From: Hemerocallis citrina
Taxonomy: Eukaryota; Streptophyta; Magnoliopsida; Asparagales; Asphodelaceae
Length of the DNA: 64,000 nt
Direction of reading: 5' to 3'
NCBI GenBank assembly: GCA_017893485.1
Contig: CM030361.1
Location: 139,332,461 to 139,396,460 of the forward strand
The position numbers and the translations under genes were made by a program. A model generated the notes under the pieces. It had not been told where the DNA came from. It did not search any database and was given only the letters and a program-made list of their open reading frames with translations. Positions 36,174 to 45,900 of this stretch are shown here, in pieces. How positions within the stretch are numbered: position 1 is the first letter of the stretch; each line of letters begins with the position of its first letter.

Positions 36174-36760
36174 ATGTTTGATGGACCACACTTTCCACAC
36201 GATGATCAAGAATGTTGTAATGTTGATGTGGTTCAGGAAATTTGTGACCAAACAATTCAGAAACATAGTGTTGATCCATTACAAGCAACAATTACACACC
36301 CTCCAATATTATCCCATGTTGAACAGGAAGACTATGACTGGAGAATTGCAGAGACAGTACATTCAGGTAATCTTGCACCTGCATTTGAAAATTTTGTGTC
36401 TGATAATACTTGTGTTTCCCAGGATAAGTCGACTGGTGATCAAGCCAAGTCGACTGGTGAACAGGCTGAGTCGACTGGTGAATGGAATAAGTTGACTGCT
36501 ACCAGGCAACCAGATGAAGAGCTGAAGCCAATACATGAATATTTGGGGGACAATCAGACATTACCTGTGACAGTTGCTGCAAAATTCAGGATGAATGAAG
36601 AAGCAAGGCTGCAGGGAGTCTTGCAAAATCACAAAGGTGCACTAAGATGGACCCTTGCTGATAAACTGATGTCAAGATGGTACGGTCCATAAATTGTTAC
36701 AAAAGGTTTCCCCCACATGGAGCGTTGGCGAAAAATCAAACGTTCAAGGAGAATGGGCAG
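36174..36760 (+). pseudogene. Fused pol remnant: RT start joined to integrase end
   Basis: The frame MFDGPHFPHDDQECCNVDVV opens a linker region containing a 21-bp tandem repeat (36427-36499; KSTGDQA, KSTGEQA, ESTGEWN). ELKPIHEYLGDNQTLPVTVA and GVLQNHKGALRWTLAD follow, the segment preceding RT in Athila-like pol. It is then directly joined to LMSRWYGP, and after a stop to IVTKGFPHMERW, which resembles the integrase C-terminus (SRWxGPFxVxxVFPHG). The deletion junction is near 36655-36670 and removes the RT core, RNase H and most of integrase. The gag-like frames upstream are intact. Confidence 0.75.
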
Positions 36761-37491
36761 AGGGGGAACCTTATAATAAGATGAGTTTTGAGCCACGATC
36801 CATTCAATACATTGCACAAACTCATCCAGTCTAGCTGAAGACAAGAAACACAGCGCTTATTGGGAGGCAACCCAATTTTTCAGGGGAGTATTTACACTCT
36901 CTTCCTTTATTTGTTTCTTTAGTCATTTCTTTATTTCTTTATTTCATTTTCTTCAAACTAGGTGGTAACACATGCCTATATTTTAAGCTTTGCGCGAACA
37001 TTGAGGACAATGTTCCATCTAAGTTTGGGGGTATTAGTTAGTTATATTTGGAGTCTTTTGAATTTTTTTTTAGATAAACAATATCTTATAAAATAAGAGT
37101 AAGGATACTTATTTACTTTAGGATTGTTGAGTTTCATAATTCCTTACAAAATTATATGAGTCATGCAATTATACATAAAAAAAAAAAAACAAATGTGATA
37201 CTTTTTCTGGTGATTATTCCCTTTAGATATAGTCCTAAATTGAGTTTAAGTAAATAGAGTGATAAAATATATATATATATATATATCTGAATAAAGTCAA
37301 TCTACTCCAATGTTTTGGGTGCTTAGTAACTAGGGGTATTCATCACCAATGTTTACCTTTACGTCAAAGGCAACTTGAAATATGAGTATGCAAAGCACTT
37401 TAAAGTTTGTGACTTGCTGAGTAACCGGGTGGATTCATCACAAATGTTTTGCATTCGCGTAAAAAGGCAAGTGACAACTTTAGAGAAGAGA

Positions 37492-37537
<46 letters not shown>

Positions 37538-37829
37538 AGTTTGCTACTCGGTTTGTAGTGGAGAAAAGGGATAATCACATATGGAGTTGTTACATACTAT
37601 AATTAAAATTAATTGCATGACAAGTATGATTGGGTTTGGGGATTATGACTAAACAATAGCACTAGAGAAAGTGGGTATGTTTAATTTTACTTTATCTGAA
37701 ATTGTTTATAGTTTAATATACTGATGCTCACATAATAAAAAATTCTTGGTTGAGAGTACTATTAGTATCCCCTTGTTCATAAATTCACTTTTTGCTTGAG
37801 GACAATCAAATGCTAAGTTTGGGGGTATT
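36761..37829 (+). other. 3' non-coding region and polypurine tracts of the Athila-like element
   Basis: No ORF of note. A polypurine tract AAGTTTGGGGGTATT (about 37815-37829) abuts the 3' LTR, and a second copy of AAGTTTGGGGGTATT is at about 37020-37034. Duplicated tracts are common in Athila-like elements. Also present are an A-only run at about 37495-37532 and a short (TA)n at about 37268. Confidence 0.75.
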
Positions 37830-39424
37830 TGATGAACACAATATTATTCACATTTAGGAGCAATAATCTTAATGCAATTAGACATTTTAAAGCTCTATAT
37901 GTGATATTTAACTCTTATTTTCTCTTTTCCATAGGAAACAGCCTAAAACAGAGAAACGAAGCGGATTCAGGATGTTAAGGATGATACACAGGAAATTGCA
38001 GATCATCAGTCGACTGGTCCATTACAACAGGCGACTGCCCAGAGAAGTTGTTTGTCAACAGCCGACTTGGATGATCCACTATTAAATCTTCAGAAGTCTC
38101 GACACAGTCGACTGGTTCGAAGACAAGTCGACTGGTAGGCGGCAGAGTTAAAAGATAAGATATTTGAAGATTCGTCCAAATCTAATCCAAATCAGAACAG
38201 AAAAGGAAGAATAGAGGAAAAGAGAAAGAAATAATACACAGAGCAACGAGGGAGGAAATAAATTAAAGAAAAGGACTTTTCTATAAAAAGAAAAGTGCAA
38301 ACCCTAATTCTCTAGCCGTGTTCTATAAATACCAACCAAGAAGCATTATTCGGGGAACTCTTGGACGCATCCTGAATCATCGAATCACAGAGTTCCAGAG
38401 TCATCAACAAGAAGCACTTTACAAGCATCAAAGAAGAAGAAAAGAGAGAAAAGTACTAAGAAAAGAACAGCCGGTCGACTGTGTGACAGCCAGCCGACCT
38501 ATCTGACCGAACTACATCAGTTTATTCCTTCTCTTTCTATTTCTTTTATGTTGCTCATGTATTTGAACTTGTTGATTAATAGAGTATTATTATGTGGAAC
38601 TAATTTCATAGTTCGGTAGATTGAAGCCGTAGTTATGTAGTGCTATATTCTTCTGAGTTCTTCTATTTTACTTATTGATTGAATCTGATTGAATTGATAT
38701 AGATCTATGGTAATCAAACTTGTTCTCAAAGTTCTGAGAGCAGTCGACTGAGGTGACAGCCATTCGACTGACATACAGAACTTGAGAATATCAAGTTTGC
38801 ATACCATCTATCTGAATCTGTTATATGAGCATATTGAGACGACCCGTATCTCGTGCCCGTAACTTGTAACAAGGGAATCTTTAGGGGTTCTTGGTTCAAT
38901 CAACTTAAGGGATCTAGATCTGATACCAATTCCTAGAACCTTGAGTGTTTGTTCGTTTCCACTGACCTTATGTTTTCTTTAAGTACAACTTAGTAGATAC
39001 CATGCTAAATACTTAAGGGAAGAAACGAATTAGAGTAGATACCATGCCTAATTCTTGGCTTAGGAAAACAATTCTTTAAGGAGTAGATACCATGCCCTTG
39101 AAGGGAACAAACATGAGTAATAAGAAGAAGTTCAGAAGGTAACTTAGCATTATTGACTATTGGTGGAGATCTAAACCCAACTACTTCATAAATATTTGTG
39201 ATTCAGCATTTCTTAATTTAGTTTTAATCTTTTTATTTCTTTTCAACCTTTAGAACAACTCTTTATGATTCTTATTCTTTTTATTGGTTGGTAAGTTAAA
39301 GTCTACAATCTCTGTGGGATCGACCCTTGCTATTGCTACGCTTCTATAAACGATTCGTGCACTTGCGAGGTTTTTAATTTGTGTCTAGTTTTATCTATTT
39401 ATTTAGGTAGCTAGATCAACAACA
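37830..39424 (+). repeat. 3' LTR of the Athila-like element
   Basis: TGATGAACACAATATT...AGATCAACAACA, matching 33135-34730 nearly base for base. CAGTCGACTG-type motifs at 38007, 38105, 38126, 38474 and 38741 are all conserved from the 5' LTR. Confidence 0.9.
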
Positions 39425-39572
39425 GAGAAGGAGAGTAGGATCAAGAAGTACTAGCAAGGAGGAGCAAGAACAAGGAGGCCAAACTTGGAGAGTACATTTC
39501 TACAAACAAAATGTGGGTGTTTCTAAACCTTTATGGTGTTTAAATTTTTGTGGTGAAATCTTGATGTGATCT
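39425..39572. repeat. 148-bp direct duplication, right copy
   Basis: Copy of 32987-33134 directly after the 3' LTR. It continues uninterrupted into E3 sequence (TGATAGCACGAGTGGG), indicating that this side is the original target and the left copy the added one, or the reverse. Confidence 0.85.
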
Positions 39573-42452
39573 TGATAGCACGAGTGGGTCATGAAATGTG
39601 TGATTAAGTGTTAAAATTTGTTGCATGCTAGTTTTATTTATGGAAGACTGCATAAAAACCTAGTAAAAAGCTGAACAGAAAAGAGTGTTAGGTATGGATG
39701 CTATAACTCGAACATTACTTAGAGTTTGAGTTTGAAATTTAAAATTTAGAATCTTATGCATGTTATACACCTTTCTTACAAATTTCATAATTTTTGGAAT
39801 TTATTTACTATTTTAATTAAATGCGAACTTGAACACTGACTGTGCAGAAAACAGATTTAGCATAGGTTCTGATTATGATATTCCAAAGCTCATAACTTTG
39901 TATCCATTTGAGATCTGTTACTAAAATTTTATTATATGCTTCTAATATGTGTTTAGTGATTAAATATAAAATTTTATAATTTTTGGACATCATTTGCTAT
40001 ATTTATTAAATCTGACACCATTGGCTGTTATGAAAAGAAAAGACAGAGTAGAGATGATCTGTTCTATTTTAGCTAATTTTCAAGAAATCATAACCTGAAA
40101 AATACTTGGTAGAATCACTTGAAATTTAAATATGTTATGTTACCATGTATGAAGAACTTATGTTTCAAATTTCATGAAGTTTAGAGATCATTTGATATTT
40201 TTAAATTATTTTTATGTTAGCACTGGTTAGTTGTTGCTCTGTTCTGAAAATTATTGCATGTATGTTAAACAATGACTCATTTGATCACTTTAACGACTTA
40301 ATCTGAAGAAGCATGTAACTAGAAAGTTGTAGTAGACACATAATCTTTCTGTAATTCCTAAGAAATCATGATTTGGATAAGTATACGAATTATAATGAAT
40401 TTTGCAAGTGATAACAGAAACACACAGATTCTTGAAGCTCACTGTTTTGCACTATGCCTATGAAATTGAGTCAGAACTTATAAATTTGAGTTTTTAGTTG
40501 TTGTTTGTGAGTTATAAATCATGTTGTGGATATGGAAATGAACTAAGGCTTAAATTTACTAAGTTTTATGTTGAGAGTAGCTCACATATTCTTTGTAAAG
40601 CTACAATTTTGACATACTTGTTCAATGTTTTGAAGTAGATATTGTGTTAAGTGATTGCGTGTTGATGTGGACCATTTTAGGATGAGATTCATGCCCAGTT
40701 GGGGCTGGTGCTTGCTTTCTACTTGAGTAGAAGCATGGAGAGCACCCGATCGCGTTTTTCCAATAAAATGGGATCGGGAACGACTCCGTTTTGGCATGAA
40801 TGCCAAGTGTATGCTTGCTGTTTGGAAATATAATTTTCCATTTTTAGAGCTTTTTGGCACTTTTTTTTGGGTATTCATGGTGTAAGGTTTATTCCTAGAG
40901 TGTTTACCCTTATTGAGCTTCATTGGTTGACTTTTTGACTTTAGGTTTAAGTCCTATGGTATATCTTGACGGGTAGAATAGGAACCTGTGTCGCATCGAA
41001 CGCATGGGAGGAGACGACTCGTGCACCGACGTGCTCGCCGTTCATGGAAAGATTCTATAATTGTGTTTGATCCTACCACTTGTCGAGGACCGTGGAGCAT
41101 GAGGATAGCAGGAGCAACGTGTTTGGGTCGGGCCTAGGTTGCGATTGAACTCCAAGCATAGATGGCTGTTGCGGCAATCGACGGAGTCGGTTCGTCATTG
41201 GTTCGGGCCAAGTGTAGGCCGAGGTGGGCCAACCCTTGGGCCGGATTTGAGGGCAAGATTGAGTCTTATTGTGGGATGGGTTAAGTCCTAATAATGAAAA
41301 GGTAGTTAACTAGAAAAGAGTCTACAAGTAGAACTTAACTAGTTGTTCATAATAAACAAAATTTTTTACTAAGTTAGGGCTTGGAAATACTTTGATTGGT
41401 CTCCTAACTAAGAGAATTGGTTAAAATGAAATAGACCTAGACTTGCCTAATAATTCATACACCTTATGAGATAATGAAAGAGGATTAGAGATTGATTAGA
41501 GTCTTGGAAATCAAATAAGCAGATAAAATGCTAGTAATTGTCCAATTAACCTTATCCTTAATCTTGGTCCTAGAATGGGTTAGCACTTGTGGTGTTATAG
41601 GATTAGTTTGAGTCGTTGTTGAATATAAGGACATGCACTAGTGGGTGTTGTATTCGCCTGTCAGGAGGACGTGTGGCGTATTCATGCCTGGCTGAATCCT
41701 AGGTTCATTTAATGCGGACAGGGGATTTAGGGACTACCATGTGAGTGAACTCTTTGGGGCTCTATTGTCTTCGGCATGAGTGCCTTCATGTCCTTAACAA
41801 CCTTTGAGGATGTTAGGAGTGGTGACATCTTCTCGACTGCAAGTTCTGGTCTAGTGTAAGGACGAGTGCAGCGGAGAGTTGGGAAAACCCTAATATCCGT
41901 CAGGTCCTATGTTGATCAATATGGGTAGAGGACTTAGAGACTGCTCTGTGAGTGAACTCTATGGGAGCTCTAAAATAACATCCTTGGTGAGGAACCCTAT
42001 TGTCCGTACATCATCTTTCGGTGAGGTCTGGGGATGCGGATTTACCGTGACCTACTATGGGTTTTGGCCGCGACGGAGTAAGCCGTGCGACTGTGACTCA
42101 GGCGTAATGGATAAAACACGAGGTATTGGACACCACTAGCGTGGCAGCGACTGGAGTAAGCCAGACGACTGCAACCTCATCATCACTAGAGTATCAGAGA
42201 TAGGAAAGAGCACAAGAGTAGTATGCATAGCGGAGGATCGAACTCCATCAATTGAAGAACGTCGTTTGTAATATGTAGAATATCGATGTAATTCATGATG
42301 TAAAATTATATTGTAATCATTAGATATTTTAATAACATTAGTGGTAATAAAAGTTTTTAATTTCCTGTGATTCTTCTGTGTTATTCACTCATTTGAAGTA
42401 AGATTTTGGCTTGTGTCTCGAGTTTCCTGTTTGAGGAATTCGAGGTGCTACA
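39573..42452 (+). other. E3 interior and 3' end, non-coding
   Basis: No gene recognised. 41620-42240 is GC-richer with degenerate internal repeats (GTGAGTGAACTCT at about 41743 and 41951; GACGGAGTAAGCC-like at 42073 and 42155), matching the position of GC-richer repeats in A, C and E2. AATAAA is at 42346. The element ends GAGGTGCTACA. Confidence 0.6.
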
Positions 42453-43938
42453 CAAGCGAACAAGCTCTGATTCCGCTAGACACAATTGGTGAGGTTATTC
42501 CTGAGGTTGGGATTGAGCGACTTGCCCACTCAAAACCATTTTGTGGGATCTGCCTTGGCAAAGGGTACTTACTCCAACTCATCCACGTGCTCAGATCCAA
42601 TAGGACTTTGGTCAGAGGGCAATTCGACCGCATCGAGGGGGATAACCGATCCCCCCAGTAAAGCCATGTAGCAGGCCTGAGCAGCCTCTTGGTTTCCCAT
42701 GATGATCCCCAGACTCAGTCGGGAACTTCATCTTCATATGATAGGAAGAGGGGTCTGGAGGGAAGCAAGTCTGGGATGACCGAGGATGGCGTTGTACACT
42801 GCCTTCACGTTCACCACCATGAATTCCATCGCCTCGGTTTGGGAGGTTAGGGATTTCTAGCTGTGACGTTAAGAGTGATGATTCGCTCTGTTTGGACCAG
42901 GACACCCGAAAATCCATGAAGGGTATATAGCCCGTCGACTTCAGCCTATCCCAAAAGAGTTTCAGGGCCACGAAGGCTACAAGCAATAGAATATTGACTG
43001 AGCTCCCATTGTCAACGAGGATTCGGCGGACCTCATGGTTGGCAAGACTGAGGCTGGTGACTAGGGCGTCACAATGATGGACCCTGACGTCCTTGAGATC
43101 TTTGTCCGAGAACAATACTGATAGCCTGGGATGTCGAGGGGGAAGACAGTTATAGACGGTGTTGACCTCTAGGATAAAGGCTGTACGGGAAGAATTGGAG
43201 TCCCCGCCCATAGGCCTTCCGTGGTAATAGTAGAGTATGGCCAGTCCTTCGAAGCCTTGAGACTCGACTTCAGCTTCGGGTTGCCTGTTGTCTGCCCGGG
43301 GAGGAGGAGAGGTTCTTAGCTCATCCCTCGCAAACTTCTTTAGGTATCCCCTTCAGATGAGTGTCTCAATCTCATCCTTAGGAGCCCAACATTTTTTAGT
43401 CTTGTGACCACGGTCCCTTTGGAAGCGGTAGTAAATCCTATGGTCCCTTTTCTTATTGCCATTGTTGGTTCGAAGAGGGTGTCGAAGGATGTCATTGCCT
43501 TCTATCTCAATCAAGATGTCTGATACACTCACATTGAGCGGAATGAATTTGTCAAACCTGGGGACCGGAGGTGGGTGGCTCTGCCCGGAGGCATCCATCT
43601 AGATCTTCTTTGATGCCTGTGCACCGTCCACCTTCCTCTTCCCTCTTGCGGGGGAATCCCTTCGGCTAGCTGGATGCAATGCCTCTTCGACTAAAATATA
43701 CTTCTCGCTCCTGAGAAGGAGGTCGGGGAAGTCTACCGGAGGCCTCTTAGCGAGGGTTGCCTTCAATAAGTCATGCCTAACATTGTGCCGGAAAGCCACA
43801 ACTGTGACTCCAACGTCAAGTGAGGAGATTGACCGGGCTTCTGCAGTGAACCACCGAACGAAGTCCCGGAGGGACTCCCCGTCTTTCTGCTTCAGATCTA
43901 GCAGGGAGGCCCTGGTCTTCTCGGCCTTACGGCTGGTG
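42453..43938 (-). pseudogene. gag-protease part of Tat-like element Y
   Basis: Upstream half of Y. From 43938 downward: gag sequence including FRHNVRHDLLKATLAKRPPV and FPDLLLRSEKYILVEEALHP. Then comes a degenerate knuckle-like block YRFQRDRGHKTKKCWAPKDE. The protease (43211-42612) has RRILVDNGSSVNILLL, the plant retropepsin motif with Asn at the second position. Frameshifts separate the pieces. At 42453 the sequence meets E3's target duplication; its continuation is the RT at 18581. Gag is cut upstream at about 43938-43948 by the Copia-like LTR. It is related to, but clearly diverged from, gag X at 1616-3440. Confidence 0.85.
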
Positions 43939-43948
43939 AAAAAATTAT

Positions 43949-45481
43949 TGTTGTATGCCCTAGAGGCTAGTTGTGTATTGACATTACTAGTTTACATTGC
44001 ATCATGAAATTTATTTCGTATATAAGACATTTTATTTATTGTGTTGTTTATTATGATTAAATGAACATAATAAAGTCTTTAGAATAGTAGGTTCAATACT
44101 ATGGGACATCAAGTGCATGACTTGATTGTGAGATCTTATTGGTTGTAATCAGAACACTATTCTTAAATGTCTATAGTCAACTATTATTGTGAATTAGGAT
44201 AACAATAATACATAGAGGCTAGTATGTGCATAGACTGATGACCATATCTCACAGGTTATAGATATGAGATATCAAGTCATCACATGGATACATATTAGAG
44301 TAATAATGAACTGGACTGACCACCATGAGAATGCTGCATGGATTGTTACGTGAGTGTCATAAGCGGTTCTAATAGTGACCATGGTGTATGTAGTCCTTTG
44401 ACTTGAAGTCACTACGGTTCCCTACATGAGAAGTTATATATTTTGATGCCATCAAATGTTGCATGTAATATGGTTATTATAAAGTCGACTATTGGATATA
44501 CTACAAATCATGCAGAAGTATGTAAGTGACTTAGATAGGATTTGTCCCTTCTACATAACATGAGCGATATCTACGGCCCCATTGATTGAGTGAGACTGCA
44601 AAATGCATGGTCGTGCTCAAATGAGTCAATATGAGATATTGAGCTCATTTGTTTTAGTAATTCTACTCGGACAACAAGAAACCAAAGATTGAACTATATA
44701 AGGGTGACACGCTCTATGTCATGTGGTCAATTAAGATATCTTGGAAAAAGGAATATACTACATGGTAACATTGGTCACGGAAAAATTATGTCAAATCACC
44801 AGTATTTCCGTTTCTTAAGTAGCAGTAATGTATTGCTATATACCGCTCACTGTTTGTAACACTAGAATATGGTTTTAGTATTACTGTCAATGTAATGGGA
44901 ACCTACAGAGTCACACACTTAGAATGGATCGAAACTGGGATTTAAATTTATGAGATGAATTTAATTGTGAATCCTAGTAAGACTTGGATTCCTGACATGG
45001 TTGGCTAATTAATTAGATTAAATGATCCAACTAAAGTTGGAAGTACTTGGTTTTTACACGAGCCGGAGTTTGACCAACACACGAACCTAACGTAGGTCAT
45101 AATGTGAGCTCAACCGCTTCACCACTCTCTTAGGGTTGCTTTTCTGCACTTATATATATGATATATTTCTGTGGAAAAAATGCATGAGAAAACCCTCGTT
45201 GTCACAGAAACTGAGAGAGAGAGAGAACGTGAAGGACATCCCCTTCCCGCAGCAAGCACCACGGTGTGAGGGAGAGCCTAATTTGGTCCGTTCGTGTGGA
45301 TACAGTACAGACACTGCAACATTTGTAGTGTTGTGATTGGCATAACTTGGAAAAACCAGATCCATCTTTAAGGTATAATTCCTAAACACGATTTATGGTT
45401 TTTTGCTTGGATCCATGGCTTGGTTTCGATATTTTGTGATTTTTCGCTGTGTGCAGAAAACCATAAATCGTGTTTCTTACA
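43949..45481 (+). mobile_element. Probable Copia-type solo LTR
   Basis: Starts TGTTGTATGCCCTAGAGGC, a start I recognise from plant Copia LTRs, and ends ATCGTGTTTCTTACA. No internal domain follows. The candidate 5-bp flanks (ATTAT and ATGAC) do not match, so one boundary may be wrong or the copy rearranged. It truncates gag of Y. A 97-bp piece of its middle (about 44378-44475) is repeated directly after it (45482-45580). The small ORF at 45136 is not convincing. Confidence 0.6.
45385..45478. repeat. Inverted repeat at the Copia LTR end
   Basis: AAACACGATTTATGGTTTT (from about 45386) is mirrored by GAAAACCATAAATCGTGTTT (ending about 45477), a near-perfect 20-bp stem with a 50-bp loop at the end of the LTR. 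Confidence 0.8.
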
Positions 45482-45591
45482 ATGACCATGGTGTATGTAG
45501 TCCTTTGAATTGAAGTCACTACAGTTTTCTACATGAGAAGTTATATATTTTAATGCCGTCAAACGCTGCCTGTAATTTATATATATATATA

Positions 45592-45818
45592 TGGAAAATC
45601 TTTCCATGCAAACGTATTGTAGAGTTTGCAAACGTGCAAACCACTTAACCAGTCATTGACAACGATGGGTTAAGGCATATTAAAAATAAACATGTTGTTT
45701 GAAAACAACAGGAAACAACAGGTTTATTTTTAATATGCCTTAACCCGTCATTGCCAATGACGAGTTAAGTGATTTGCATGTTTGCAAACGCTACAGTAGT
45801 GTTTGCAATGGAAGATGG

Positions 45819-45819
<1 letters not shown>
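45592..45819. mobile_element. Foldback MITE related to the adjacent MULE
   Basis: About 228 bp, almost entirely palindromic. The left arm (TTGCAAACGTGCAAACCACT ... GGTTAAGGCATATTAAAAAT) pairs with the right arm (ATTTTTAATATGCCTTAACC ... AGTGATTTGCATGTTTGCAA). It sits in a (TA)n tract on both sides. Each arm carries the palindromic CTTAACCCGTCATTGCCAAT-type motif that also marks the MULE/PMD region, and its outer end (TCTTTCCATGCAAACG) resembles the start of the MULE at 45898. Confidence 0.75.

Positions 45820-45897
<78 letters not shown>
45817..45897. repeat. (TA)n microsatellite, about 80 bp
   Basis: Pure AT dinucleotides separating the foldback MITE from the MULE-like sequence. Probably the expanded insertion target of both. 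Confidence 0.95.

Positions 45898-45900
<3 letters not shown>

Larger units (their letters stand above)
33135..39424 (+). mobile_element. Athila-like Ty3/gypsy retrotransposon, pol-deleted, 6.3 kb
   Basis: Complete LTR to LTR. The 5' LTR is 33135-34730 and the 3' LTR 37830-39424 (about 1.6 kb each, TGATGAACAC...CAACAACA), with roughly 15 differences by eye, so about 99% identical and young. The PBS TGGCGCCGTTGCCGGGGA at 34737-34754 is the tRNA-Asp type typical of Athila-like elements. A polypurine tract AAGTTTGGGGGT precedes the 3' LTR. Gag is largely retained; protease, most of RT, RNase H and integrase are deleted. The motif AGTCGACTGG recurs through LTRs, leader and coding region. It cannot move by itself but has intact LTRs, PBS and PPT for mobilisation by a relative. 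Confidence 0.9.
18582..42452 (+). mobile_element. E3: TG...CA element inserted in pol of Y, enlarged by nested insertions
   Basis: Starts TGTAAGACCCCGTAAAA and ends GAATTCGAGGTGCTACA. It is flanked by a perfect CAAGC duplication (18577-18581 and 42453-42457). Tat-like protease sequence lies on the right and RT on the left, and discounting one TSD copy they meet in the same reading frame just before the conserved DMPGI motif, so this is one insertion event. AATAAA at 42346-42351 is the probable poly(A) signal and TTTATAACCCCC at about 25747 the probable TATA. Nested inside are the CACTA element (19226-25632), element A (26703-29997), a hAT MITE (30211-30681) and the Athila-like element (33135-39424). 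Removing these leaves roughly 7 kb, possibly including a further nested relative ending near 32548. Confidence 0.8.
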
